Part shown: positions 21,429-30,183 of the stretch, piece by piece | How positions within the stretch are numbered: the stretch's first letter is position 1 | Layout: each line of letters starts with the position of its first letter | Origin: Bacillus cytotoxicus | GTDB taxonomy: Bacteria; Bacillota; Bacilli; Bacillales; Bacillaceae_G | Assembly (NCBI RefSeq): GCF_023715645.1 | Contig: NZ_JAMBOP010000010.1 | Span: 62,001-126,000 of the forward strand | Length of the DNA: 64,000 bases | Direction of reading: 5' to 3' | Made by a program: the position numbers and the translations under genes | The notes under the pieces: generated by a model | The model's database searches: none | What the model was told of the DNA's origin: nothing | The model's input: only the letters and a program-made list of their open reading frames with translations

Positions 21429-22328
21429 ATGAAAATTCGTAATATTTTACTTATAGTTATATTATGGTTCTCCGCAATGCATGTTTCGCATATATCATAT
21501 GCAAAAGACAGCCTGTATGAAGAGATTGAAGAAAGGGCAAAAGTGTATGCGATTCCACCGCAAAATGCATGTATTGATAAGGTATGGAAAGCGACGCCAG
21601 GATATAATGGAAAAGAAGTGGATATCCGAGCTTCCTATGATAACATGAAAAAACAGGGTCGTTTTGACGAGAAACAATTGGTATATCGAGAAGTGTCGCC
21701 TAAAGTACATTTAGCAGACTTATCACCTGCTCCTATTTATAGAGGGAATCCAAGTAAAAAAATGATTGCACTTACCATTAATGTTGCTTGGGGAAATGAA
21801 TATCTTTCAAAGATGTTAGAAGTACTACAAAAGCACAATGTGAAGGCAACTTTTTTTTTAGAGGGAAGATGGGTGAAAGAAAATTTGCGGTTTGCAAAAA
21901 TGATTGCGGATGCGAACCAGGAAGTGGGAAATCATTCATATACGCATCCTGATATGAAAACGCTGTCGCTTTCTTCAATTCAAGAGCAATTACAAAAAAC
22001 GAATCAAGTCATTGAAGCGGCAACGAATCAAAAAGTGCGTTGGTTTGCACCTCCAAGTGGCAGTTTTCGTGACGATGTTGTACATACTGCTGCAAAATTG
22101 CACATGGGGACGATCATGTGGACAGTGGATACAATTGATTGGAAGCATCCAGAGCCGCATGTGTTGCTCCAAAGAGTATTAAGTAAAGTACATCCCGGTG
22201 CCATTATTTTAATGCATCCAACTTCTTCTTCGGCAGAATCGCTGGATACATTGATTTCAAAGCTAAAAGAAAAAGGATATACTGTAGGGAATGTATCTGA
22301 TTTAGTAGATGAAAAGCGGATTGACTAA
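21429..22328 (+). CDS. ylxY: YlxY-type polysaccharide deacetylase homologue, probably inactive
   Basis: Exported protein with an N-terminal hydrophobic signal segment (ILLIVILWFSAMHVSHISYA) and a NodB homology domain from about residue 115. The HSYTHPD metal motif is present, but the catalytic motif 1 (normally TFDDG) reads TINVAWG, so the catalytic/metal Asp pair is missing. The same loss is known for B. subtilis YlxY/YheN-like relatives found next to mlpA. Likely a cell-wall binding or sporulation-associated protein rather than an active deacetylase. 299 residues, RBS GGAGGGTGATGA. Confidence 0.85.
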   Translation: MKIRNILLIVILWFSAMHVSHISYAKDSLYEEIEERAKVYAIPPQNACIDKVWKATPGYNGKEVDIRASYDNMKKQGRFDEKQLVYREVSPKVHLADLSPAPIYRGNPSKKMIALTINVAWGNEYLSKMLEVLQKHNVKATFFLEGRWVKENLRFAKMIADANQEVGNHSYTHPDMKTLSLSSIQEQLQKTNQVIEAATNQKVRWFAPPSGSFRDDVVHTAAKLHMGTIMWTVDTIDWKHPEPHVLLQRVLSKVHPGAIILMHPTSSSAESLDTLISKLKEKGYTVGNVSDLVDEKRID

Positions 22329-22416
22329 ACACATTTGCATGACATTCGTCTTTAAACTTGTTATGATTATATAATAGAATTTTTTAACAGAGAAATTGTT
22401 AATAGGAGGAAGGCTT

Positions 22417-23661
22417 TTGATCAAAAAATATACGTGTAAAAATGGAGTAAGGATTGTAATGGAACATATTCCAACAGTGCGTTCTGTTGCAATTGGAGTA
22501 TGGATTCATGCGGGATCGCGAAATGAAAATGAAAAAAACAATGGGATTTCTCACTTTTTAGAACATATGTTTTTTAAAGGGACCAAAACCCGTAGTGCTA
22601 GAGAAATCGCAGAATCCTTTGATAGTATTGGTGGGCAAGTTAATGCGTTTACATCAAAGGAATATACATGTTACTATGCGAAAGTGTTAGATGAGCACGC
22701 GAAATATGCACTTGATATTTTAGCGGACATGTTCTTTCACTCAACGTTTGTTGAGGAAGAATTAAAAAAAGAAAAAAATGTTGTGTTTGAAGAAATTAAA
22801 ATGTATGAAGATACGCCGGATGATATTGTCCATGATATGTTAACAAAAGCGACGTATGAGACACACCCGCTGGCATATCCTATTTTAGGAACGGAGCAAA
22901 CGCTTGAAACATTTACAGGTGATACGCTTCGTGAATATATGAAGGATCATTATACGCCAGAAAATGTCGTTATTTCTATTGCTGGCAACATTGATGAATC
23001 ATTCGTCCAAATCGTTGAACAATATTTTGGAAGTTATGAAGGAACGACAAATCGTGAACAAGTACATAACCCTATTTTTCATCCAAACAAAGTAGCACGT
23101 AAAAAAGAAACAGAACAAGCTCATTTATGTTTAGGATTTAAAGGATTACAGATGGGTGATGAAAGTGTTTATAATCTGATTGTATTGAATAATATTCTGG
23201 GCGGCAGTATGAGTAGTCGTTTGTTCCAAGAAGTGCGTGAGCAACGCGGCTTAGCATACTCTGTATTTTCTTATCATTCTTCTTATGAAGATACAGGCAT
23301 GTTAACAATTTACGGAGGAACGGGCAGTCAACAGCTCGAGATGTTGTACGAAACAATTCAGCAAACGCTGGATACATTAAAAAATACAGGTATTACAGAA
23401 AAAGAATTGCTTAACAGTAAAGAGCAACTAAAAGGAAATCTTATGTTAAGTTTAGAAAGTACAAATAGTCGAATGAGCCGCAATGGTAAAAATGAATTAC
23501 TTCTAAAAAAACACCGTTCTTTAGATGAAATTATTGAAAGTGTAGACAGTGTTACAAAAACAGATGTAGACACATTGATTCGTAATATGTTTACAGATGA
23601 ATTTTCTGCAGCATTGATTAGTCCAAATGGTGAGCTTCCAAAAGGGATAAGTCGAAAATAA
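22417..23661 (+). CDS. mlpA: M16 zinc peptidase MlpA (YmxG)
   Basis: Insulinase/processing-peptidase family protein. The inverted zinc motif HFLEH is at residues 46-50, with the downstream Glu ligand in VFEEIKMYED; the C-terminal half carries the second M16 domain (REQRGLAYSVFSYHSSYEDTGML). Start TTG 22417 chosen from AGGAGGA about 8 nt upstream; 414 residues. In Bacillus, mlpA lies between ylxY and ymxH as here. Confidence 0.9.
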   Translation: MIKKYTCKNGVRIVMEHIPTVRSVAIGVWIHAGSRNENEKNNGISHFLEHMFFKGTKTRSAREIAESFDSIGGQVNAFTSKEYTCYYAKVLDEHAKYALDILADMFFHSTFVEEELKKEKNVVFEEIKMYEDTPDDIVHDMLTKATYETHPLAYPILGTEQTLETFTGDTLREYMKDHYTPENVVISIAGNIDESFVQIVEQYFGSYEGTTNREQVHNPIFHPNKVARKKETEQAHLCLGFKGLQMGDESVYNLIVLNNILGGSMSSRLFQEVREQRGLAYSVFSYHSSYEDTGMLTIYGGTGSQQLEMLYETIQQTLDTLKNTGITEKELLNSKEQLKGNLMLSLESTNSRMSRNGKNELLLKKHRSLDEIIESVDSVTKTDVDTLIRNMFTDEFSAALISPNGELPKGISRK

Positions 23662-23670
23662 ATATCTATA

Positions 23671-23706
23671 AAACACCGTTTCTTATTAAGAGGAAACGGT
23701 GTTTTA
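23671..23706 (+). terminator. Terminator after mlpA
   Basis: AAACACCGTTTC pairs with GAAACGGTGTTT, followed by T-rich sequence. Confidence 0.85.
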
Positions 23707-23728
23707 ATTTGCATTTACCTTTTTGTAT

Positions 23729-23875
23729 ATTAGTTGCTGCTATGCAGAATACAACAAGATCGCTACTTGCTTTCTCCTGTTGTTTTAAACTTTGCATGTG
23801 GCAGAAAAAGGCCCTGACCGCTTCTATCCACGGCCAGATGCTCTCGCCCATCTAAAAAGAAAAGGTTTTTATGTC
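23729..23875. repeat. Intergenic repeat, copy 1
   Basis: About 150-bp non-coding repeat. Shared blocks in order: a GCTGCTATGC-like start, a CTTTCTCCTGTTGTTTT-like block, TTGCATGTGGCAGAAAAAGG, CCCTGACCGCTTCTAT, GGCCAGATGCTCTCGCCCAT and CTAAAAAGAAAAGGTTTTTA. Other copies are at 23929, 24208, 59251 and 59403. The gap 23707-24424 contains no convincing gene. Confidence 0.85.
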
Positions 23876-23928
23876 AGGTTTTTAGCTGCTATTCTCTATA
23901 AATCCAACTTGACTTTCTAGCACACAAG

Positions 23929-24053
23929 TCGCTGCTATGCCAAACAAAAAGTAATTTGCTACTGTCTTTCTCTCTTTGTTTGAACATCGCCCGTGGCAAA
24001 AAAAGGCACCCATGGCCGGATGCTCTCGCTCATCTAAAAAGAAAAGGTTTTTA
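23929..24053. repeat. Intergenic repeat, copy 2
   Basis: Same order of blocks as copy 1 but with the CTGACCGCTTCTAT block deleted: CCCGTGGCAAAAAAAGGCAC runs straight to CATGGCCGGATGCTCTCG. It ends with the CATCTAAAAAGAAAAGG block. Confidence 0.8.
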
Positions 24054-24207
24054 AGGTGTATATATAGGCATTTTTTAAAAAAGTCTAGAATAGGTACTTA
24101 ATATAAAGAAATCGTAACTACTCAGCTATATTTTTTAGAAATTTAGAAAAGGGTATGATTCTAGTGAAGATGTGTCTCTCTATTACTTATAAATTCATTT
24201 TTGGGCA

Positions 24208-24340
24208 TATAGACTGCTGTCATGCAAACAGGGCAGGGGCCTGCACTTATCGTCTACTTTTGTTTTCAAACCTTGCACGTGGAAGGGAAAGGCCCTGACC
24301 GCTCCTATGCATCGCCAGTCCCTCTCGCCCATTTCAAAAA
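24208..24340. repeat. Intergenic repeat, copy 3 (divergent)
   Basis: Contains GACTGCTGTCATGC, CCTTGCACGTGG, AAAGGCCCTGACCGCTCCTA and CGCCAGTCCCTCTCGCCCAT; the A-rich 3' block is degraded. Confidence 0.75.
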
Positions 24341-24424
24341 ATGCTTTTCTGCCTTTTTTTCATAAAGTAACTGAGTAGTTACAAGAAATCTTTTAAGTAG
24401 AGTGTTATGTAAGGAGAGGATGGA

Positions 24425-24676
24425 ATGCGATTAAGTGAACTAAGCGGAAAAGAAATTGTGGATTTACAGCGTGCGGAACGAATGGGAGTATTAGGGCACG
24501 CCGATCTTGAGATTGATGAGAAAGATGGGAAGATTCAAGCGCTCATTATTCCGGTTGGAAAATGGGGAGGATTTAAACGAGGGCAACAAGAAGTCAGGGT
24601 AGAGTGGAGTAGAATTAAAAAAGTTGGGCAAGATATGATTATTTTTGATCTTGTTAATTATTCAGATTTAAATTAA
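24425..24676 (+). CDS. ymxH: YlmC/YmxH-family PRC-barrel protein
   Basis: 83-residue PRC-barrel-like protein annotated in bacilli as a sporulation-associated YlmC/YmxH family member. Sequence MRLSELSGKEIVDLQRAERMG and the VEWSRIKKVGQDMIIFDL end are family-typical. RBS AAGGAGAGG. Function unknown; it precedes the spoVF operon as in B. subtilis. Confidence 0.85.
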   Translation: MRLSELSGKEIVDLQRAERMGVLGHADLEIDEKDGKIQALIIPVGKWGGFKRGQQEVRVEWSRIKKVGQDMIIFDLVNYSDLN

Positions 24677-24706
24677 GAGATGACCATTACGGTCGTCTTT
24701 TTTATT
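24677..24706 (+). terminator. Terminator after ymxH
   Basis: GATGACC/GGTCGTC stem around ATTAC, followed by a T-run. Confidence 0.8.
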
Positions 24707-24753
24707 ATGGAAATCTATAGATATAAGTCATTCTTACTTTGTTGTTTTCAATC

Positions 24754-24781
24754 ACCTTATACTCGTACATTACATATGATG
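24754..24781 (+). promoter_or_regulatory. Possible SigK promoter of spoVF
   Basis: AC (24754-24755) and CATATGATG (24773-24781) are separated by 17 bp and resemble the SigK pattern (AC, then CATAnnnTA). The spoVF operon is SigK-dependent in B. subtilis, which supports the reading; the match is not perfect. Confidence 0.5.
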
Positions 24782-24844
24782 TGGAGGAAAACAAAAAAGT
24801 AGGCACTTTTCTTATAATGAGAGAAAAAGAAGGTGAAGAAAAGC

Positions 24845-25747
24845 ATGTTGACTGATATTCATATCGCTGTCATAGGAGGAGATGCAAGGCAGCTTGAAGT
24901 CATTCGTAAGTTAGTTGAGCTTGATGCAAAACTCTCATTGGTAGGCTTTGATCAGTTGGATCATGGATTTACAGGGTCAGCAAAAGAGAGTATGCAAAAT
25001 CTCGATTTTACTTCTTTAGATGCCATTATTTTGCCGGTAGCTGGAACTGATGCAAACGGGAAGATTGATACAATTTTTTCGAATGAAAAGGTTATGATAA
25101 CAAAAGAACAGATTGAAAAAACACCAGACCATTTTACAATATATTCAGGTATAAGTAACGCTTACTTAGATACAATTGCTTCTTCAACGAATCGAAAACT
25201 TGTCAAATTGTTTGATCGTGATGATGTAGCGATTTATAACTCAATACCAACTGTTGAAGGGACTATTATGATGGTTATTCAACATACCGATTACACCATT
25301 CATGGGTCTACGGTAATGGTATTAGGTTTTGGGAGAACTGGAATGAGTGTAGCAAGAGCATTTCAGTCATTAGGAGCGAAAGTGAAAGTAGGTGCCAGAC
25401 GTTCTGAACATATTGCTCGTATTACTGAGATGACATTTACGCCATTTCAAATGCACGATATAGAGCGAGAAGTACACGATGTTGACATTGTTATTAATAC
25501 AATCCCTCATCTTGTTGTAACGGCAAGCGCAATTTCAAAAATGCCTGCTCATACATTAATCATTGATTTAGCTTCTAAACCAGGAGGGACAGACTTCCGC
25601 TATGCAGAAAAACGAGGAATTAAGGCTTTGTTAGCGCCTGGACTTCCAGGGATAGTTGCACCAAAAACAGCAGGACAAATTCTCGCAAATGTTCTTTCTA
25701 ATTTATTAATGGCAGATGTAGACGTAAGAAAGGAGAATAAACAATGA
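24845..25747 (+). CDS. dpaA: Dipicolinate synthase subunit A
   Basis: SpoVFA, the NAD(P)-dependent dehydrogenase-like subunit of dipicolinate synthase, which makes spore DPA in the mother cell from dihydroxy-tetrahydrodipicolinate. It begins IAVIGGDARQLEVIRKL, has a central Rossmann motif MVLGFGRTGMSVARAFQ and ends with the conserved GLPGIVAPKTAGQILANVL. Start ATG 24845 preferred (AGGTGA about 8 nt upstream) over an in-frame GTG at 24833; 300 residues. Its TGA overlaps the dpaB start codon. Confidence 0.95.
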   Translation: MLTDIHIAVIGGDARQLEVIRKLVELDAKLSLVGFDQLDHGFTGSAKESMQNLDFTSLDAIILPVAGTDANGKIDTIFSNEKVMITKEQIEKTPDHFTIYSGISNAYLDTIASSTNRKLVKLFDRDDVAIYNSIPTVEGTIMMVIQHTDYTIHGSTVMVLGFGRTGMSVARAFQSLGAKVKVGARRSEHIARITEMTFTPFQMHDIEREVHDVDIVINTIPHLVVTASAISKMPAHTLIIDLASKPGGTDFRYAEKRGIKALLAPGLPGIVAPKTAGQILANVLSNLLMADVDVRKENKQ

Positions 25748-26168
25748 GTGTAAAAGGTAAACGAATTGGTTTTGGATTAACAGGCTCACATTGTACGTAT
25801 GCAGAAGTCATGCCACACTTAGAAAAACTTGTTGCGGATGGAGCGGAAGTACGCCCTGTTGTATCGTATACATTACAAACGACAAACACAAGATTTGGTG
25901 AAGGGGCAGAATGGATTGAGAAAATAGAAGCTATAACTGGTTATAAAGTAATTGACTCTATTGTGGGGGCAGAACCACTTGGTCCGAAAATTCCATTGGA
26001 TTGTATGGTTATAGCACCATTAACAGGAAATACGATGAGTAAATTTGCGAATGCAATGACAGATTCACCTGTATTAATGGCTGCTAAAGCTACACTACGA
26101 AATGGTAAACCGGTTGTATTAGCAGTTTCAACGAATGATGCTCTTGGATTAAATGGTGTGAACCTAAT
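25744..26168 (+). CDS. dpaB: Dipicolinate synthase subunit B, 5' part (interrupted)
   Basis: SpoVFB, the flavoprotein-like subunit of dipicolinate synthase (GFGLTGSHCTYAEVMPHLEKL, VIAPLTGNTMSKFANAMTDS). The authentic sequence stops at the att core; beyond 26168 the frame reads about 17 foreign codons to a stop at 26220, so the truncated product ends with element-encoded residues. The missing C-terminus lies at 55696-55870. Joining both sides at the 15-bp core gives 600 nt, 199 residues in frame, the normal length. As arranged, the cell would lack functional DpaB until the element is excised. Confidence 0.95.
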
Positions 26169-26178
26169 TACACCAACA
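26154..26178. other. attL of the dpaB element
   Basis: The 15-bp core TGGTGTGAACCTAAT (26154-26168) is identical to 55681-55695. The element side continues with TACACCAACAAG. In a circular form this joins the attR left arm GTTGGTGT, giving 8-bp inverted arms GTTGGTGT/ACACCAAC around a 10-bp centre, the architecture of serine-integrase attP sites. Confidence 0.9.
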
Positions 26179-26201
26179 AGATGGCGACAAAGAACGAATG
26201 C

Positions 26202-27749
26202 TTATTTGTCGCCATCTTGAGGGAGCTTAGGATAAAGCACAAGTTCGAAATCATCGAGTCTTTGCCACTTTTCTTTCTTATAAACAGCCTTTTCTAAAAC
26301 CGACTTTAGGAGGCTGTTTTTCTTTTTCGGATCATCTGTTTTGAAGTACAGATCTAAAACATGCTCGACTTGAGGGATGGTATCTTTCTTTGCTATTTCT
26401 TTTTTGATTTCTGTTTTAATTTCTTTTTTTAGGCTTTCCATCGTGTTAGTAATTTCATTGATGCGATCGGAAACAACATTAGATCGCTCTAAAAACATAT
26501 CAACAGTATAAACGCCACGCTCTAATAAGTCGTGTAAATTATTTTTTTGTTTTTGGACATCCACTAATTCTTTTTCAAGTTTTCGTAATGCAACTTCATT
26601 CATTTGAATAATTTGCGTTTCTTTCAATTTATCATCTTGCTTATGTTTTTCGAAATCAGCTTTATAATTGATGTACCATTCTTTTAATGCCTCGAGCAAA
26701 CGCTTCTCAATCAACTCTGTATAACTTGATTTATTTTCACAACCACGATGTTTACAATCCATTGTATGTTTTCGATTCTTTGGATACCGTTGTACCATAC
26801 TGTAGCCACATTTTCTGCATCTAATAATCCCAGCTAGTGGATTCGTTAATCCGTTTGTATTATAAGGAACATGATATCTGGTATTTAATTTCTCCTGTAC
26901 CTTTCCAAATAAGCCTTCTGAGATGATAGGATCATGTTTTCCATCAGCGATAATCCATTCTGATTTATCTTGCCTTGTATTACTACGTTTTACAGTATCA
27001 GGGCGTTTTACTTCTTTTCGTTTTTGCCATGTGACTTTGCCAATATAAATATGATTTTTTAACATATCCAATATACTGTATGGGTTCCAATCATTACCTA
27101 ACTTGCTTTTGTAGCCAAGCTCATTTAATTTACGCATAATTGCATTTGCACCCATATCTTCATTGGCATACCACTCAAATATCATTCTTACAACAGATGC
27201 TTCTTCTGAATTAATTGCTAACGTGCGTTCTCGTTTATTTAAGCGATGGATATCATATCCGTAAGGTGCATGTGTACCGAGGTAATTACCAGCCTCTACA
27301 CTTGCGACACGACCGCGTTGCATACGACGTGTAATAATCTTTAATTCTTTCCGTGCCATAAACGCCTCAAATTCGCTGTATTCTTCGTCCCACTCATCAT
27401 TAAGGTCATAAGTCTTCCGAGGTGTCATAATCTTCGTATTCGAGCGTTTAAACGTCTCTAAGATGATTCCTTGTTCTTTCATACCACCACGACCTAAACG
27501 GTCCATATCCATGCATAGGACAACATCATATTTGTTATCTTCAATTTCTTCGAGAAGTGCCAGCATTTCAGGACGTTTTACTAAGCTCTCACCAGAAACG
27601 ATTTCTTCACGAACAGCTAAAACATCTAAGTTCATTTCCTTTGCGATTTTCAGCAGGGTAGTGCGATGCTTTGCTAAAGTTTCACCTTCGCCACGTGCTT
27701 CGGCCTCAAGATCGGCACGGGATTTGCGTAAGTAGATTGCAGTTCTCAT
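26202..27749 (-). CDS. Large serine recombinase of the element
   Basis: 515-residue site-specific recombinase that should integrate and excise the element. The N-terminal resolvase domain starts MRTAIYLRKSRADLEAEARG with the nucleophilic Ser at residue 10 and continues to DMDRLGRGGMKEQG. A recombinase domain follows (EWYANEDMGANAIMRKLNELG, SILDMLKNHIYIGKV). A Cys4 zinc ribbon (CRKCGYSMVQRY then CKHRGCENKSS) and a charged coiled-coil region come next, as in skin SpoIVCA and SPbeta SprA. Its 3' end touches attL and overlaps the truncated dpaB frame by 19 bp. RBS AAGGAGG upstream of ATG. Confidence 0.95.
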   Translation of the reverse strand: MRTAIYLRKSRADLEAEARGEGETLAKHRTTLLKIAKEMNLDVLAVREEIVSGESLVKRPEMLALLEEIEDNKYDVVLCMDMDRLGRGGMKEQGIILETFKRSNTKIMTPRKTYDLNDEWDEEYSEFEAFMARKELKIITRRMQRGRVASVEAGNYLGTHAPYGYDIHRLNKRERTLAINSEEASVVRMIFEWYANEDMGANAIMRKLNELGYKSKLGNDWNPYSILDMLKNHIYIGKVTWQKRKEVKRPDTVKRSNTRQDKSEWIIADGKHDPIISEGLFGKVQEKLNTRYHVPYNTNGLTNPLAGIIRCRKCGYSMVQRYPKNRKHTMDCKHRGCENKSSYTELIEKRLLEALKEWYINYKADFEKHKQDDKLKETQIIQMNEVALRKLEKELVDVQKQKNNLHDLLERGVYTVDMFLERSNVVSDRINEITNTMESLKKEIKTEIKKEIAKKDTIPQVEHVLDLYFKTDDPKKKNSLLKSVLEKAVYKKEKWQRLDDFELVLYPKLPQDGDK

Positions 27750-27776
27750 AGTGAAAGAACCTCCTTCTTATTATTT

Positions 27777-27838
27777 ATTATACGGAAGAGCATACGAATA
27801 AATATATATTTTTGAGTTCGGTATAAAACATACGTTCG
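27777..27838 (-). promoter_or_regulatory. Recombinase promoter region with LexA-like box
   Basis: On the minus strand a perfect TATAAT lies at 27782-27777, about 28 bp before the start codon. There is no good SigA -35, but an AT-rich ATATATT block lies upstream. A sequence matching the Bacillus LexA box at 12 of 14 positions (AAAACATACGTTCG, plus strand) is at 27825-27838. Both SOS and sporulation control are therefore possible; neither is proven. Confidence 0.4.
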
Positions 27839-27850
27839 TATTAAGAGGAG

Positions 27851-27886
27851 AAATAAAAGGCGTGAGGATATCAGCCTTTTATTTTC
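27851..27886. terminator. Bidirectional hairpin upstream of the recombinase
   Basis: AAAAGGC and GCCTTTT form a stem with A/T-rich flanks on both sides. It isolates the recombinase gene from the immunity operon. Confidence 0.6.
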
Positions 27887-27933
27887 TAGTATATTATTAG
27901 TATTGAATAAGGATAGACTCTCTAAGACAAATA

Positions 27934-28014
27934 TTATTGGACAGTAACAAATTTCTTAAAGAACGCCTTACGTTTTGCCTTATCATACACGTATGAATCG
28001 TTAAATTTCTTGAT
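27934..28014 (-). pseudogene. Possible gene remnant
   Basis: After an in-frame TAG, the minus strand reads 26 codons of basic sequence (IKKFNDSYVYDKAKRKAFFK...) to a stop at 27934. It may be the degraded tail of a phage gene; the evidence is only codon flavour and position. Confidence 0.25.
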
Positions 28015-28034
28015 CTAAGATTTGTCTTCAACTT

Positions 28035-29075
28035 TTAAAAATTCACGAAAAACGTTAATCCCATACTTTTGCCGTATGTAATTAAAATAGTATAATCGTC
28101 TATTGTTAGAGTTTTTGAGTATTTATCTTGATTGTTATTAATTACTGATACCAGTTCGTCAGTTAAGAAAGTTTGTAGGTCCTTGTTACCTTGTATTCCT
28201 AATGCTCCAGCTGTACCTAATAAAGCTTGAAGTCCGTTTTTAGTAGTTCCTGTAAAAAAAATATTATTAATCTTTTTCTTATCTTCACTAAGTATTAATG
28301 AAAAGGTAGAATAATCATTTGCTGTATCACTTTTTAATAAATCAATAACATGTGCAGGTTTTCCATCTATTTCCGATGTTTTCACTTTAATGTTATTAGT
28401 TTGAATCGGCAATAAATCTAGATTACTATTTACTTCTGCAAATTTTTGATATCTTTCTGTAAATGTCTGAGCATCTTTTGGAATGCTATTAATTTTCGGA
28501 TGATCTGTAATATTAAATTTAATTTCATAAGAGCGCGCTATATCATTATTGCTCTTATTTATTACTTTAAATCTAAATTTAATCCAATCTAATTTTTCTA
28601 TATTAGGGTTTTCAGAAAAGAATACAATTACATCTTTTTTTACATCTTTAGGATTAAATATAATTTGATTAATCGAATTTCCTCCTGGTGCCGGTTTCAT
28701 AATTTCCCCATCATTAGTTACAACTTCTATATTATTTGTATCTACTTCAAATTGATTACTAGATTTATTATTTATATAAAATTGCGCACCAACTGATCCG
28801 TTAGCCTCTGGTAATTCATAAATTAAAAATAATGGATTTATTTTTAGTTCGAGTCCATTAAATTCATCACTGAATGAAGCATTATCATAATAAACAAATT
28901 TCTGTTTTTTATCTGATTCCCACATTCTTGATTTCCCGGAATCAATACTAATATTCAAGTCTTTAGTAGTGTTATTTGTGATTGTTTTATTCCTCTGAAT
29001 AATTACATTTATAATTATTAATGTAATTGCTAACACAATAGTAATTACTATCAGTTTTTTCTTGGAAAGTTTCAT
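28035..29075 (-). CDS. Membrane-anchored protein of the immunity operon
   Basis: 346 residues with one N-terminal transmembrane helix (LIVITIVLAITLIIINVII) after a Lys-rich start, then a large outside domain. Residues 60-190 look like a beta-rich domain of the DUF4352/Ig-like type (GAQFYINNKSSNQFEVDTN), the rest is unrecognised. It overlaps the ImmA-like gene by 4 bp and is co-transcribed with it. Position beside the repressor suggests superinfection immunity or signalling; this is inference. Confidence 0.7.
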   Translation of the reverse strand: MKLSKKKLIVITIVLAITLIIINVIIQRNKTITNNTTKDLNISIDSGKSRMWESDKKQKFVYYDNASFSDEFNGLELKINPLFLIYELPEANGSVGAQFYINNKSSNQFEVDTNNIEVVTNDGEIMKPAPGGNSINQIIFNPKDVKKDVIVFFSENPNIEKLDWIKFRFKVINKSNNDIARSYEIKFNITDHPKINSIPKDAQTFTERYQKFAEVNSNLDLLPIQTNNIKVKTSEIDGKPAHVIDLLKSDTANDYSTFSLILSEDKKKINNIFFTGTTKNGLQALLGTAGALGIQGNKDLQTFLTDELVSVINNNQDKYSKTLTIDDYTILITYGKSMGLTFFVNF

Positions 29076-29527
29076 AAATACGCTTCCTTTCTAAAGGTTT
29101 CATAAGTTTTTAGACGAGCGAAACTTTGTGGAACACCATGAATTTCAGCAACTTCTTGAATAGAAAGATTTGTATTTTCATATTCAGAAATCATCTCGTC
29201 AGTCAATAACAACTCTACAGCAAATGTATTTGCTTCAATTTCTAAGCGATCTACCGAAAAGAAAGTTTGGTTGCGTAAGAAAGGAGTGTTCGCTTTAGGA
29301 TGAAGTACAGCATGGCCTAATTCATGAGCGCAAACAAATCGTTGAGTGATTTCGTCAATTTGATTATTAACATGAATGAATTTAAAGCGTTTATAAGAGC
29401 TGTAAAAACCGAGAGTGTTCCCTAGGTCTTCATACAGCACTATAATTTCATTTTGCCTGGCAATATCGAAAGGATCTGTTGATTCATGTTTTTTTATGAT
29501 GTGTAGTACATATTCTTTGATGGTCAT
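29072..29527 (-). CDS. ImmA/IrrE-type metallopeptidase
   Basis: 151 residues with HELGH at 68-72 and a downstream EIEANTFAVELL zinc-ligand helix. In ICEBs1 and related phages the ImmA protease cleaves the adjacent repressor after DNA damage. Here it lies directly downstream of an XRE repressor, so the same pairing is likely. Confidence 0.9.
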   Translation of the reverse strand: MTIKEYVLHIIKKHESTDPFDIARQNEIIVLYEDLGNTLGFYSSYKRFKFIHVNNQIDEITQRFVCAHELGHAVLHPKANTPFLRNQTFFSVDRLEIEANTFAVELLLTDEMISEYENTNLSIQEVAEIHGVPQSFARLKTYETFRKEAYL

Positions 29528-29542
29528 TTTGATGCACTCCTT

Positions 29543-29980
29543 TTATTCTTTTCGATATTTTTTAGGAGTGAATTTCTGTTTAGCTAATTGTTTAGCCATC
29601 CGCATCGAATTTTCAAGAGAGATACGAATCATTTCTTTTGTATGCTCGTCTATTGGTTCCCCATCGAACATTAGTGCATCTTCACTATTTTCGAGGTCTT
29701 CTAATGTTTTTTCTAAATCGCGCGCTATGTCACGTTCTTCTTTTTTAGATAAATTAGGTAGCTCATTAGAAGGCAATTCTTTTTTTACTGTTCTATCTAA
29801 TAAATAGTCTGTCGATACTTCAAAAAAATCAGCAATTTTTTTTAGTGTCTCATAATCAGGTTCGCGAGTTCCTTGTTCATAGTTAGCTAATTTCCCACGT
29901 GAAAATCCTAATCGATCGGCTAATTCATATTGACTTAGTTTTTGGTTCTTTCTAAGCTCAGCAATCTTTTTCCCAAGCAT
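29543..29980 (-). CDS. Phage repressor (XRE family)
   Basis: N-terminal helix-turn-helix: KKIAELRKNQKLSQYELADRLGFSRGKLANYEQGTREPDYETLKKIADFF. The C-terminal part is acidic and lacks a LexA-type peptidase, consistent with control through the neighbouring ImmA-like protease. ATG 29980 is chosen over an upstream in-frame start at 30016 because AAGGAAG lies about 7 nt before it. 145 residues. Divergent from the Cro-like gene. Confidence 0.9.
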   Translation of the reverse strand: MLGKKIAELRKNQKLSQYELADRLGFSRGKLANYEQGTREPDYETLKKIADFFEVSTDYLLDRTVKKELPSNELPNLSKKEERDIARDLEKTLEDLENSEDALMFDGEPIDEHTKEMIRISLENSMRMAKQLAKQKFTPKKYRKE

Positions 29981-30030
29981 AAATTCTTCCTTCTTTCTGT
30001 ATAAGGATAGAGTCATTAAAGTTAATTATA

Positions 30031-30183
30031 GAAACGTTTAGTTTCTATTTCTACAAAGGAAACAAAAAGTTTCTAAAAAATATTAACAGAAACAAATTGT
30101 TTCTATATATTTAAGTTAACGAGAAACAAAATGTTTCCATCAAGGTGGTGAAGAAGTGAACGGAAAAAGAAACAAATTGATTC
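30031..30183. promoter_or_regulatory. Operator array between repressor and Cro-like genes
   Basis: Palindromes GAAAC-N5-GTTTC at 30031-30045, 30059-30073, 30089-30103 and 30123-30137 are perfect in their half-sites. A fifth at 30169-30183 (one mismatch) lies inside the cro-like coding start. A sixth at 30352-30366 (GAAAC/GTGTC) precedes the next gene. Spacing of 28, 30, 34 and 46 bp places most on one helix face. Confidence 0.85.

Noticed and set aside
26169-26220. Run-on C-terminus of truncated dpaB as a functional alternative end
   Set aside because: The 17 codons are attL and the recombinase 3' end read on the opposite strand; no family similarity.
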